A DNA stretch of 64,000 nucleotides from Methylobacterium sp. BTF04 (GTDB lineage: Bacteria > Pseudomonadota > Alphaproteobacteria > Rhizobiales > Beijerinckiaceae), in contig NZ_JAAHTB010000003.1 of NCBI RefSeq assembly GCF_010692745.1, positions 151,137-215,136 on the forward strand. The letters are read 5' to 3'. Of this stretch, positions 44,201-54,213 are shown one piece after another (position 1 is the first letter of the stretch; each line of letters opens with the position of its first letter). The notes under the pieces were generated by a model that saw only the letters and a list, made by a program, of their open reading frames with translations, was not told the origin of the DNA and made no database searches. Made by a program: the position numbers and the translations under genes.

Positions 44201-44347
44201 CATGTGGGCGCAGCCATCGCGCAAAATCTGCACGACCTGGGCCTTGTCGGCCACCGGATCGAACTGCGTCTTCACCGCATCGGGCCGCGTCGTGACCTGG
44301 CTGAGCGTCAGCGCGGTCGCGAACAGCTTGATCAGAATGATGTTCAT
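41267..44347 (-). CDS. Bifunctional class A penicillin-binding protein (PBP1A type)
   Basis: Peptidoglycan glycosyltransferase and transpeptidase, 1026 residues, longer than typical PBP1A. After a short hydrophobic N-terminus (about 1-19) and an unusual helical region to about 160, the GT51 domain has Glu180 in AAEDKRFETHHG and GSTITQQVVKNL. The transpeptidase domain has STLK at 621-624, SKN at 681-683 and KTG at 813-815. Residues about 440-500 are a low-complexity Lys/Ala/Pro insertion. The C-terminal 150 residues are polar and Arg-rich. It precedes the unknown secreted protein. Cell-wall synthesis at the inner membrane. Confidence 0.92.
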   Translation of the reverse strand: MNIILIKLFATALTLSQVTTRPDAVKTQFDPVADKAQVVQILRDGCAHMRKSFDIEDINLDELISTAMEDPSAIAGASAPKILHGLDIAELNTSYRQFCKGEDPKDSPFDAAEVIAFYNKAVADLPSAEALKERKLPGASLILDGAGKRYAEAFEANGRRLSVPIGDVPVMVQKAFVAAEDKRFETHHGIDERGVIRAFIGNLASPGRPAGGSTITQQVVKNLSVGDDVTYERKMREMIVASRLERILGKPQILELYLNGIYLGRGAYGIEMAARSYFGKSVGQLSVPEAALLAGMPKGPNFYNPDKYPDRARERRAYVLARMKEEGVITEAQLVQAANAPLGLSPIETARRDSGFYFVDHLTREVRTFAGIDSLTSASHTVRSTLNAGLQTATETALQDGLANYERSTGRQRYEGPEFNLADAVRKLEGAAPAAEGSALAVPLLVGGEAKPAEPPKPADPVKPTPARSKAEARKAAAEAKKTAAAAQTVAGAKPEGPKPAWRRALESARPVLYDVHWPVAVVLETGRGGAIKAGLADGRMVSLEPGPARGKLVPYDVVRVKLRDATAKTPRADLRVRPSVQGAALVLENRTGRILAMAGGFSYPLSQLNRVTQTVRQPGSTLKPLTYLAALNAGLQPNTLVMDAAVTLPPIGGVGDSWSPKNYEGGGSGATTLRRGLEFSKNLVTARLLQGGISDKAPASLQKVCDLALEAQIYAECERYYPFVLGAQPVRMVDLAAFYAAIANEGARPAPYALEGVERDGKTLYTHAAREPTRIGSADRVAFYQLKTMLQGVTNHGTAAALSRFSSAIAGKTGTSENENDAWFAGFTNEITIVVWVGYDNADGTRKTLGHGQTGGHLAVPIAGSILQSAWANGIPRTPLAPPSPEARQNLADVSIDPRSGERVEGGGFLEHFRVKDGRMADTQYKLLPRETRTAMRPDAEDGDLGSEDGADTAGDLFGSLSGRRQSEADLLDPFGSRSEPRGRRAQGEAYQPWPGTQRSPFGDEEPPRPRRRDPDYLFGEDSRY

Positions 44348-44516
44348 GCGGGCCGGGACACCGGGGACGAGGGACGCGACGACAGGACGTCAGGGCACGC
44401 CCGGCGGGACCGGGCCTGCGAACCCCAGGATGCGATGCACAACGCGGCTGATTTAAGGACGAGGCGCCCGCGCACCACCGAGTCCGGCCACCGGCATCGC
44501 ACGCGACGGACCGCCA

Positions 44517-45119
44517 TCAGTTCTTGGCGGCGATCGTGAACGGCTGGTCGAAGCTGAAGCTCTTGGGGCCGCCCTTGTCGCGCAGGGTGTAGGCGGCGAC
44601 GTAATCGCCCGGCGGCAGGCCGTCGAGCGCGAGCGTCACGTTCACGAAGACCTCGCGGTTCTTGAAGCGGCTCGAGAACGAGAAGGTCTGGAAGGAATCC
44701 TGCTTGGCCAGCACCTCGCCCGAAGGCGATTTCACCGCGAAATCCATGGTGATCCCGAAGCGGTAACCGTCCCCGTCCGGCACCCAGGCATAGCCCATGG
44801 GCTCGATATAGGTGATGAGCTTCTCGCCGGGGGCGAAGACGGAATTGGGCCGCTCCTCGTAGCCGCCATAGAGGCTCGCCGGCTTGCCGACGAACAGCGC
44901 ATGGCGCCGGGTCAGCGCCATGGTCTCCCAGGCGTCGTCCACCGCGCGCTCCAGCAGGACGATGTCCTGAACCGTCGCGGCGGGCTTCGCATAGGCCCGG
45001 GCTCCGGCCTGGATCGCGGAATCGCCCTTGCCGAAGGACCATCCCTCGGCCGAGGCGGGCACCGCCGACAGGACGATGAGAGAGGCGACGAGCCTCGAAA
45101 TGGCCGACAGCTGCGACAT
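44517..45119 (-). CDS. Secreted protein of unknown function
   Basis: A 200-residue precursor starting MSQLSAISRLVASLIVLSAV at ATG 45119; the frame continues upstream to 45215 but without support. Signal peptide with likely cleavage at ASA-EG (about residue 24). Mature protein: a helical segment (VQDIVLLERAVDDAWETMALTRR), then a beta-rich C-terminal half with GYEERPNSVFAPGEKLITYIEP and a predicted immunoglobulin-like sandwich. Family not recognised. It lies upstream of the penicillin-binding protein in the same direction (169 bases), so a shared envelope role is plausible but not shown. Confidence 0.72.
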   Translation of the reverse strand: MSQLSAISRLVASLIVLSAVPASAEGWSFGKGDSAIQAGARAYAKPAATVQDIVLLERAVDDAWETMALTRRHALFVGKPASLYGGYEERPNSVFAPGEKLITYIEPMGYAWVPDGDGYRFGITMDFAVKSPSGEVLAKQDSFQTFSFSSRFKNREVFVNVTLALDGLPPGDYVAAYTLRDKGGPKSFSFDQPFTIAAKN

Positions 45120-45162
45120 GGCTTGCCCCGAACTCCGCCCACCGGCGGGGCGCACGCGCTCT

Positions 45163-45237
45163 GCCCTTACGTGTTGCGGCCGAGCAGCACCAGCCAGTCG
45201 ACACCGATCACGCACACCATCGTGTCCACGGGGATGA
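45163..45237. repeat. Second, diverged copy of the ubiB 3' end
   Basis: The stretch 45163-45237 matches 47508-47582 with about 8 differences in 75 bases. The matching part at 47508-47582 is the C-terminal coding end of ubiB (peptide MVCVIGVGWLVLLGRN); this copy reads MVCVIGVDWLVLLGRNT on the minus strand. The two copies bound a 2.3-kb AT-rich island, as an integration duplicate would, but no integrase was found. Confidence 0.85.
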
Positions 45238-45592
45238 TCCCCTCGGTCGTTTCCGCAGCATGCGCTGCGATGCCCCTACGACCGCAAGGCTCTCGGACTC
45301 GACGTTTTTGAAGAGAGACGTGCCGACGTTGCGGCCGAACGATGCGCAACGCGGCTGGCTTGAGGAGAGCATGAGGCATATTTTTATCTCACTGATGGAG
45401 ACCGTGCTTGGTAATATTCGACACTAAAAGCGAGTGCAGTGGGCGGCAATGAGAGTGAGAAACCGGTTTAACACTTTTCACTATTCATAAATCGCTATCA
45501 ATAAAAATCTGGGCTTACGCTGCATTCTTAGCAGACGATCCGCAGGGCGCATTTATCTCAGTCCGATTGCCAATTGCGTTCGTTCATGCGGT
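45238..45592. other. Non-coding left part of the AT-rich island
   Basis: About 350 bases of mixed composition, from 45360 to 45560 clearly AT-rich. No credible frame, tRNA or known RNA seen. A reading frame at 45696-46262 on the minus strand is antisense to the L,D-transpeptidase-like gene and is not credited. Confidence 0.55.
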
Positions 45593-45715
45593 CGGTATCG
45601 CGAGCGCTGGCGCGTCGAGGCCAGCTTCTGCCGCCTGAAAGACTTCGGACGCATCGCCACCCGCTACGACGCCTCGGCCACAGCCCTCGCCGCCGTCATC
45701 GCCGTCTGGTGCTGA
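45593..45715 (+). pseudogene. IS5-type transposase C-terminal remnant
   Basis: A 40-codon fragment ending in a stop, peptide start RYRERWRVEASFCRLKDFGR followed by IATRYDASATALAAVI. The Tyr-X-X-Arg-X-X-Glu-X-X-Phe-X-X-Leu-Lys pattern and the Arg-Ile-Ala-Thr-Arg-Tyr-Asp block are the DDE-family (IS5, IS4-type DDE_Tnp_1) C-terminus with its catalytic glutamate region. The upstream part of the gene and inverted repeats are not visible. Evidence of past transposition into the island. Confidence 0.82.
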
Positions 45716-45911
45716 TCAAGTCCAGACCCCGAGGCTTCACTGAATAAACCGGCGTCTCCTTTGGCGAGGCCCATTGCCCCCCCGACCGGATCGATGAAGC
45801 ACTTGCGTTATAGGAATTAATCAGTTGCCGTTTATGGAAAATCCGCCGATATTGTTCTAGAAGATAACGATTTAGCCACGCCCGCTCGTTCTTAATTCTA
45901 TCGGTGACGCC

Positions 45912-46427
45912 ATGATCAGACTGGCCTTCGAATTGAACAACGATACAGTGAGCGTGCTCAAGGCCGACAAAGAATATGTAGCGTTCTCGGGCGACGGCGA
46001 GAACCGCAACAACCCCAGCTCCGGCAGCATCGCTAACAGCGGCCCGATTCCCGTGGGCTCTTACTACATAGTCGACCGCGAAAGTGGAGGCATGATGGGA
46101 AAGCTCAAGGATAAGACGCTTCACAGAGACCAGTGGTTCGTACTGTATAGAGACGACGACAGCATTGATGACGAGACATTCGTATCTTCTGTCAAGCGTG
46201 GTCAGTTTCGGCTGCACCCTCTTGGACCTCGGCGCATGAGCACCGGCTGCATCGTCCTTCAATTTCCCGAAAGATTTCCCGACCTTCGCGGCTACCTACT
46301 CTCGCAGCCAGCCGAAAAAATCCCGAACACGGGTATCCGAACCTACGGAATGGTGGACGTCAACGGCCCGAAGATTGACATACTAGATCCCCGGTACCGG
46401 CGAGGCGGCGGATCTGGCATGGGGTAA
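45912..46427 (+). CDS. DUF2778/Tlde1-like L,D-transpeptidase domain protein
   Basis: A 171-residue protein, AT-richer than its surroundings and with no signal peptide. The N-terminal part (about 1-55) has the DUF2778 pattern AFSGDGENRNNPSSGSIANSGP and IPVGSYYIVD, and a catalytic block FRLHPLGPRRMSTGCIVL with His102, Ser110 and Cys113. This matches the L,D-transpeptidase exchange/peptidase family that includes the type VI effector Tlde1, which damages peptidoglycan tetrapeptides in the periplasm. The family match is by motif memory; no search was run. Without a signal peptide it would need a secretion route or lysis to reach its target. No immunity gene is recognised. The M23-like gene is the next gene, 155 bases on. 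Confidence 0.72.
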   Translation: MIRLAFELNNDTVSVLKADKEYVAFSGDGENRNNPSSGSIANSGPIPVGSYYIVDRESGGMMGKLKDKTLHRDQWFVLYRDDDSIDDETFVSSVKRGQFRLHPLGPRRMSTGCIVLQFPERFPDLRGYLLSQPAEKIPNTGIRTYGMVDVNGPKIDILDPRYRRGGGSGMG

Positions 46428-46582
46428 CACCGAGGTTAAACGCCGGATTTATCCAGCCCGATATTCTGTGAAAATACTAGAAATCAGTAATCATCAATCT
46501 AATAATTGCTCATCATGAATTTCAGGTTTCAAAATTGATCAACTAGAACTGCGTTTCTCCGCCTGCTCGAAGGATGACGAAA

Positions 46583-47116
46583 ATGCCCTCATTCACTCTC
46601 GATATGTCAAGTCCAATGCCTTCCGGAAGCACCGGAACCAACGGAGGGCCTGGGGTGGGTGATCACATCAATCCTGACCAATGGTACATTCAATATGGAA
46701 TGGACTTAAGTGGGGCTGTCAGCACGAGAGTTTATGCCGCGTTTGATTCTCACGTCACAATATATCACCCACACGATCCAAAAAAAGACACGGGAAAAGT
46801 CTACGGTGCGCAAATATTCGCCAGATCAGATAACGATATGGTTGGCGTATTTTATCAACATATCACTTCTGTTCCCGCGGGCATTAAAATCGGCGCTAAT
46901 ATTAAAAAAGGGGACCTTCTTGGGGAGGTGTTTATCGTCAAAGACAGTGGAATGCAGCCGCATTTGCATTGGGCATTGGTGGAAATTATTGGCGGGGCAC
47001 CTGGCGGAAGGTATGTTGGAGTAAATTTACATATAAAACTTCTGGCAAAAGCTAATACGTCCGAGACTTTCCCCGTAACCTTTAATCAGGACGGAACTCC
47101 GCCCACTATGACTTGA
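46583..47116 (+). CDS. M23-like metallopeptidase with a missing zinc ligand
   Basis: A 177-residue protein from ATG 46583 (GAAGG nine bases upstream); the ATG at 46574 has its Shine-Dalgarno directly abutting. The fold signs of peptidase M23 (LytM) are visible: YGMDLSG at 38-44, DSHVTIYHP, VFYQHITSVPAGIKIGANIKKGDLLGE around 90-115, and PHLHW with His127 and His129. In active M23 enzymes the first ligand is the His of His-X3-Asp; here it is Gln37 with Asp41, so catalysis is doubtful or the ligand set is altered. No signal peptide. GC content is low compared with neighbours, suggesting transfer. It ends 33 bases before a transposase remnant. Confidence 0.7.
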   Translation: MPSFTLDMSSPMPSGSTGTNGGPGVGDHINPDQWYIQYGMDLSGAVSTRVYAAFDSHVTIYHPHDPKKDTGKVYGAQIFARSDNDMVGVFYQHITSVPAGIKIGANIKKGDLLGEVFIVKDSGMQPHLHWALVEIIGGAPGGRYVGVNLHIKLLAKANTSETFPVTFNQDGTPPTMT

Positions 47117-47148
47117 TCGGGGGATACAGCATGACAAGAAACGGTCTT

Positions 47149-47408
47149 TCAATGCGCCGTATGGTAGTCCGTCTGGACGGATTTGCTGATGATAAATCCG
47201 AGGGCAAGTAAGATGAAGGCTGAGAAGCTCGCCTCTGTCTTTTCGCAACGCAAGGCGACGCGCTTGAAGCCTTTGAGTTTTCCGAAGGTCTGCTCGATGT
47301 GGGCACTGGCTCTGTAGAGCGCCTTTGGGAAAGAAGACGGGCTTCGTCTTGGCGTTGGCCTTGTAGGGAATGAATCGTCCAATCCGCGTCCGTCATCCGT
47401 ATCAGCAT
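47149..47408 (-). pseudogene. Frameshifted IS5-type transposase remnant
   Basis: On the minus strand, one frame gives the segment TDADWTIHSLQGQRQDEARL and another gives SFPKALYRASAHIEQTFGKL followed by KGFKRVALRCEKTEASFSAF. In intact IS5-group transposases these segments are contiguous: Asp-Trp-Ile...Gly-Ala/Pro-region, then Lys-Ala-Leu-Tyr-Arg-X-Arg-X-Arg-Ile-Glu. The sequence is thus broken by a frameshift and truncated at its N-terminus. It belongs to a different IS5 subgroup from the 45593 remnant. It lies at the right edge of the island, just before the ubiB 3' end. Confidence 0.8.
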
Positions 47409-47511
47409 GGGCGAGCCTCCCCAAAACTGCCACCCTATGAATGATCGATCGGCAGCCGCGGGAAGCCCGCAGAGATCAATCCGTCCACACGACCTGGGCC
47501 GGGCGGCGCCC

Positions 47512-49146
47512 CTACTTGTTGCGGCCGAGCAGCACCAGCCAGCCGACTCCGATCACGCACACCATCGCGCCGACGGTGATGAAGGCCGGGGTGCCGAGAT
47601 CCATGAAGCGGGGGGCGAGCTGCGTCGCGAAGGCGGCGACGATCAGGGCCACGGCGATGCGGGCGGCGGCGCGCTCGATGCCGCGGGTGAGCTTCTCGAT
47701 CCCCTTGAGCTCGATCTCGACGGTGACGCGGCCCTGCTTCAGGCGCACCAGCATCAGGTGGATCAGCGTCGGCAGTTCGGAGGCCGCGCCGAACAGGCCG
47801 GCGCCCACCGCCTCGACCTTGCGGGTGAGACCCTTGATCGAGAATTGCGACTGAAGCTTGCGCTTCACGGTCGGGCCCGCCGCCGTGAACAGGTCGAAGT
47901 TCGGGTCGAGCTGGCGCATCACGCCATCGGCGGTGACCAGGCCCTTGAACAGGATGGCGAGGTCGGTGGGCATGGCGAGATCGTTCTCGCGGGCCATAGT
48001 CATGAAATCGGTGAGCAGCGCGCCGAAATCGAGCGAGGCGCCGGTGTGGCGCGCGATGAAGGCCTGCGACGAGGCCTCCAGCTTGGTCAGGTCCGGGTTG
48101 CTCGATCCGGTCCAGTCGAGCAGCACCGCCATCAGCCCGTCGGAATCCTCCTTGAGCATCGCGCCGATCAGCATCAGCAGCTGCATGCGGCGGCGCTCGG
48201 ACAGGCGCCCGATGATTCCGAAATCGATGAAGCCGATCCGGTCGTCGGTCATGATCAGCATGTTGCCGGGATGCGGATCGGCGTGGAACACGCCCTCGAT
48301 CAGCGCCATCTGCAGGAAGGCGTCGGTGCCCTTCTGGGCCAGAACCACCTTGTCGATGCCGGCGGCATCCAGGCGGGCGTGATCGTTGGGCGGGATGCCG
48401 TGCACAAATTCCTGCACGAGCACGCGCTCGGAGGTCCATTCCCAGTGGATCTTGGGGATCACGATGTCGGCGCGGTCGGCGAAGATCGCCGCGATGGTCT
48501 CGCAGTTGCGCGCCTCGTTGATGAGGTCGAGCTCGCCATAAAGCCCGGAGGCCAGGTGGCGCATCTGCTCCTGGGGCTGGTAGCGGCCGAATTCCGGCCA
48601 CTCGTTGACGACGATGCGGGTGGCGTGGCCGAGCAGCCGCAAGTCGGCTTCGATGATCTTGCGCAGGCCCGGGCGCAGCACCTTCACCACCACGTCCTCG
48701 CCGGTATGCAGGCGGGCGCGGTAGACCTGGGCGATGGAGGCGGCGGCCAGCGGAACGATGTCGAATTCCGCGAACACCTCGTCGGGGGGCGCGCCGAGAT
48801 CGGCTTCGAGCTGCGGACGGATGCGCTCCCAGGGGATCGGCGAGACCTGGCTGTGGAGCTTCTCCAGCTCCTCGGTCCATTCCGGGGTGAGCAAATCCGG
48901 CCGGCTCGCCAGGATCTGCCCGAGCTTGACGAAGGTCGGGCCCAACGCCTCGATGGCCCGCCGCACCCGCTGGGGCTGGGACAGGCGGGCGATATCCACA
49001 CGGGGGGCCCGGCGCTTGGCGAAGCGCGCCACATGGGCGATGCCGAGGCGCTCGACGACCTTGGTGACCCCGTAGCCGATGAGGACGGCCGCGATCTCCC
49101 CGAGGCGTTGCCGGTCGCGGGCGGCGACGAAGGCGGTTTTCAGCAT
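47512..49146 (-). CDS. ubiB: UbiB/ADCK family ATPase for ubiquinone biosynthesis
   Basis: ATP-binding ABC1/ADCK protein needed for ubiquinone synthesis, attached to the inner membrane. The 544-residue product starts at ATG 49146 (MLKTAFVAARDRQRLGE). It has the family KxGQ motif at 74-77 (FVKLGQILASRPD), AAASIAQVYRA, VKVLRPG, FHADPHPGNML and IDFGIIG, and two C-terminal hydrophobic helices near residues 490-540. The longer frame to 49761 is antisense to the hydrolase gene and rejected. The 3' end (47508-47582) is duplicated at 45163. ubiE and ubiJ are not in this window. Confidence 0.93.
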   Translation of the reverse strand: MLKTAFVAARDRQRLGEIAAVLIGYGVTKVVERLGIAHVARFAKRRAPRVDIARLSQPQRVRRAIEALGPTFVKLGQILASRPDLLTPEWTEELEKLHSQVSPIPWERIRPQLEADLGAPPDEVFAEFDIVPLAAASIAQVYRARLHTGEDVVVKVLRPGLRKIIEADLRLLGHATRIVVNEWPEFGRYQPQEQMRHLASGLYGELDLINEARNCETIAAIFADRADIVIPKIHWEWTSERVLVQEFVHGIPPNDHARLDAAGIDKVVLAQKGTDAFLQMALIEGVFHADPHPGNMLIMTDDRIGFIDFGIIGRLSERRRMQLLMLIGAMLKEDSDGLMAVLLDWTGSSNPDLTKLEASSQAFIARHTGASLDFGALLTDFMTMARENDLAMPTDLAILFKGLVTADGVMRQLDPNFDLFTAAGPTVKRKLQSQFSIKGLTRKVEAVGAGLFGAASELPTLIHLMLVRLKQGRVTVEIELKGIEKLTRGIERAAARIAVALIVAAFATQLAPRFMDLGTPAFITVGAMVCVIGVGWLVLLGRNK

Positions 49147-49353
49147 GTGCGCAAGGGACCCGGCTGGGGGGGAAGGTCGGCGGCGAACCCGGAGGACGCC
49201 TCCGGGCTTGGTTAAGGCCGGGCTAGCCCCGTGGCGAGGCCGAAGTTTGGCGGACGGGTCACGAACCCGGGTTCGGCGGATTCGCCCCAGGGGCGATCTC
49301 ACGCTAGACAGGCGCCTTCCCGCGCCCTCGGGGCGCCTTTCGCGAGATGAGCG

Positions 49354-49998
49354 ATGCCAGGCACGCCCCGCGCCGGAATCATTCCGGTGACGCCCTTCCA
49401 GCAGAATTGCACCCTGATCTGGTCCGACGAGACCAAGGTCGGCGCCGTGGTCGATCCGGGCGGCGACCTCGACCGGATCGAGGCCGCCATCGCGGCGCAG
49501 GGGATCACCATCGAGAAGATTCTGCTCACCCACGGCCATATCGACCATGCGGGCGGCGCCGACGAATTGCGCGAGCGCCTCGGCGTACCGATCGAGGGTC
49601 CGCACGAGGCCGACCGCTACCTGCTCGACAGCCTGCCGGAGACCGGCGCCAATTACGGCCTCGACGGCGCCCGCGCGGTCACGCCGGACCGCTGGCTCGT
49701 GGAGGGCGACGCGGTTTCGGTGGGCGGCCTCATCTTCGATATCCTGCACGCGCCGGGCCATTCGCCGGGCAGCGTGGTGTTCGTGAGCCGGGACGCGCGC
49801 TTCGCGCTGGTGGGCGACGTGGTGTTCAAGGGCTCGGTCGGCCGCACCGACCTACCGGGCGGCAGTCACGACCAGCTGATCCGGGCGATCAAGGAGAAGG
49901 TCCTGCCGCTCGGCGACGACGTCGCCTTCATCCCCGGCCACGGCCCCACCAGCACGCTCGGCGAGGAGCGGATGACCAACCCGTTCCTGCAGGATTGA
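49354..49998 (+). CDS. Glyoxalase II-like MBL-fold hydrolase (YcbL type)
   Basis: A 214-residue metallo-beta-lactamase-fold thioester hydrolase. Metal ligands are His60, His62, Asp64 and His65 in THGHIDHAGG, with later ligands in HAPGHSPGS and in GDVVF and PGHG. The length fits short glyoxalase II-like proteins (YcbL group), which lack the C-terminal helical domain of GloB; their substrate range is not fixed. Start ATG 49354 (MPGTPRAGIIPVTPF). It diverges from ubiB across 207 bases and precedes gyrB. Confidence 0.9.
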   Translation: MPGTPRAGIIPVTPFQQNCTLIWSDETKVGAVVDPGGDLDRIEAAIAAQGITIEKILLTHGHIDHAGGADELRERLGVPIEGPHEADRYLLDSLPETGANYGLDGARAVTPDRWLVEGDAVSVGGLIFDILHAPGHSPGSVVFVSRDARFALVGDVVFKGSVGRTDLPGGSHDQLIRAIKEKVLPLGDDVAFIPGHGPTSTLGEERMTNPFLQD

Positions 49999-50134
49999 GC
50001 TTGCGCGACTGAGTTTTCGGGATCGAGGGCACCGCGGCGGGAGCGGCGGGAGCCCGGTGCCGCGCCACCCGCGCCCCATCCGACACAAGCGTGGACGGGC
50101 CGGTGATCCGGACCCGGCGCGGTCCCGAAAACAA

Positions 50135-52714
<2,580 letters not shown>

Positions 52715-52820
52715 TCCGGGGACCGATCTATCGAGGTATCGGAGCGATCGGACGCGGCGTGAGGCCGGCTCCGCGGCTTGACCGTGCGCGCCCGTCTCCC
52801 GAAAGGAGACGGCGATCGGC

Positions 52821-54155
52821 ATGACGGCCGAACCAGGATTCCTGCGCTTGCTGCAAACTCCCCAGATGCCGAAGGACGACACGACGGTCGTCCGGCTGCT
52901 TCAGGCGGCATCGGGGCGGCGGTCGATGGTGCTCCATCTGATCATCGTCGTGGTGCTGCTCGCCACCGCACAGGGCTTCGACGGCGCGGTGCATTCGGCC
53001 AGCCACGGCGTCGTGCTCGGCATCTACGCCCTGTGCTCGCTCTGCCTCGGGCTCGCCGATTGGCGGAGGGCCCATCGCGCGCAAAGCCGGGGAGACCAGG
53101 GCGGCGGCACCGAGTGGCTCGCCTGGACCGCGACGCTGCTCAATGCCGGCGTCGCCCTGTTCGTCGTGGTCGAGCACATGATGGTCGGCGCGCTCGCCAC
53201 CGAGGAGACCGCCAGCGCCGTGAGCCGGCTGCCGGCCTTCCTGCTCCTGCTCCAGACCGGACTGAGCATGCGGGTCTGGCACACGGCCCTGTTCGCCGGC
53301 CTGGTCTCGCTCGCCTGGGGCGGCACGATCCTGCTCGCCGCCATCGACCCCGACCACGCCCTGCTGGGCCCGCACGTGACCCTGGACGAGGAGGTTCCCG
53401 GCCTCCTCACCTTCATGGCGGCGAGCCTCGTGGTCATCGATGGGGTGCGCCGGCTGCGCTCCGCCGTCACCACCGCCCTGCGCATGGAACACGAGCGGAC
53501 GGCGCTCGCCCGCTTCGTGCCCGACAGCGTCGCGGTGGAACTCGCCCGCGACGGCGGCCTCGGCGCCGTCCGGTCGCGCCATGCCTGCCTGTTCGCCCTC
53601 GACATCCGCGGCTTCTCCGCCTTCACCCGGAGCCATGCGCAGGAGGAGGTGGTGCGGGCGCTGCTGGACGTGCGCGCCCTGACCCATGTGGCGGTGACCC
53701 AGCATGGCGGCATCGTCGACAAGTATGTCGGCGACGGCATCCTCGCCCAGTTCGTGGTCGGGCGCCCCGAAACGCAGGCCGAGGCCGCCCTGGCCTGCGC
53801 CCGGACCATCGCGGCGCGCCTGGCGGACCTGAACCACGCGCGCCGGCGCGGCGATCTCCCGGCCCTGCGCATCACCGTGGCGCTGCATTCCGGCGAGGTC
53901 CTCGTCGGGGTCTTCGACGACGGCCATCGCGCGGAATTCACGGTGCTCGGACCGGCGATGAACCAGCTCGCCCGGATCGAGGCCCGCGCCAAGGCCGACG
54001 ACCTGCCGCTCGCGGCCTCCGAGACCTTCCTGCAGCTCCTCGGCCCCGGATCACGCAACCACATCGATCTCGACGCCATCGCGTTGTCGGAGTGCCGCGA
54101 TACCGGAAACCTCCCGCTGTATGCTGTCGGCTTGCGGGAGAGTCGGACGGTTTAG
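52821..54155 (+). CDS. Membrane-anchored class III adenylate/guanylate cyclase
   Basis: A 444-residue cyclase. About five to six hydrophobic segments occupy residues 35-205 (for example LIIVVVLLATAQ, YALCSLCLGLA, LLNAGVALFVVV, LFAGLVSLAWGG). The cytosolic cyclase domain (about 240-430) has metal-binding aspartates in FALDIRGFS and VGDGILAQF, a Lys in DKYVGDG usually linked to adenine recognition, and NQLARIEARAK. It would make cAMP (or cGMP) from ATP. It follows gyrB by 106 bases; no cAMP-binding protein is visible beside it except the distant Crp/Fnr genes. The signal sensed by the membrane part is unknown. Confidence 0.88.
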   Translation: MTAEPGFLRLLQTPQMPKDDTTVVRLLQAASGRRSMVLHLIIVVVLLATAQGFDGAVHSASHGVVLGIYALCSLCLGLADWRRAHRAQSRGDQGGGTEWLAWTATLLNAGVALFVVVEHMMVGALATEETASAVSRLPAFLLLLQTGLSMRVWHTALFAGLVSLAWGGTILLAAIDPDHALLGPHVTLDEEVPGLLTFMAASLVVIDGVRRLRSAVTTALRMEHERTALARFVPDSVAVELARDGGLGAVRSRHACLFALDIRGFSAFTRSHAQEEVVRALLDVRALTHVAVTQHGGIVDKYVGDGILAQFVVGRPETQAEAALACARTIAARLADLNHARRRGDLPALRITVALHSGEVLVGVFDDGHRAEFTVLGPAMNQLARIEARAKADDLPLAASETFLQLLGPGSRNHIDLDAIALSECRDTGNLPLYAVGLRESRTV

Positions 54156-54213
54156 GGCGCCGCCCGCGACGCGGTTGCGGGTTCGTCGCGGACATGCCCC
54201 TCCGCATCAGCGT

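Noticed and set aside
41240..44539. Plus-strand open frame of 1099 codons opposite the penicillin-binding protein
   Set aside because: The minus strand encodes a clearly recognised PBP with all catalytic motifs, so the plus-strand frame is a compositional accident.
45696..46262. Minus-strand 188-codon frame in the island
   Set aside because: Antisense to the DUF2778/Tlde1-like gene and without family features or start signals.
45163..47582. A complete integrative element or prophage
   Set aside because: Only 2.3 kb with no integrase, structural or replication gene; only remnants and the flanking duplication are present.
47512..49761. UbiB start at 49761
   Set aside because: The extra 205 codons are antisense to the glyoxalase II-like gene; the UbiB domain and a natural N-terminus begin at 49146.
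50027..50061. Hairpin GGCACCG/CGGTGCC after the glyoxalase II-like gene as a terminator
   Set aside because: The stem is 7 bp around a long G-rich loop and has no T-run, so terminator function is not supported.
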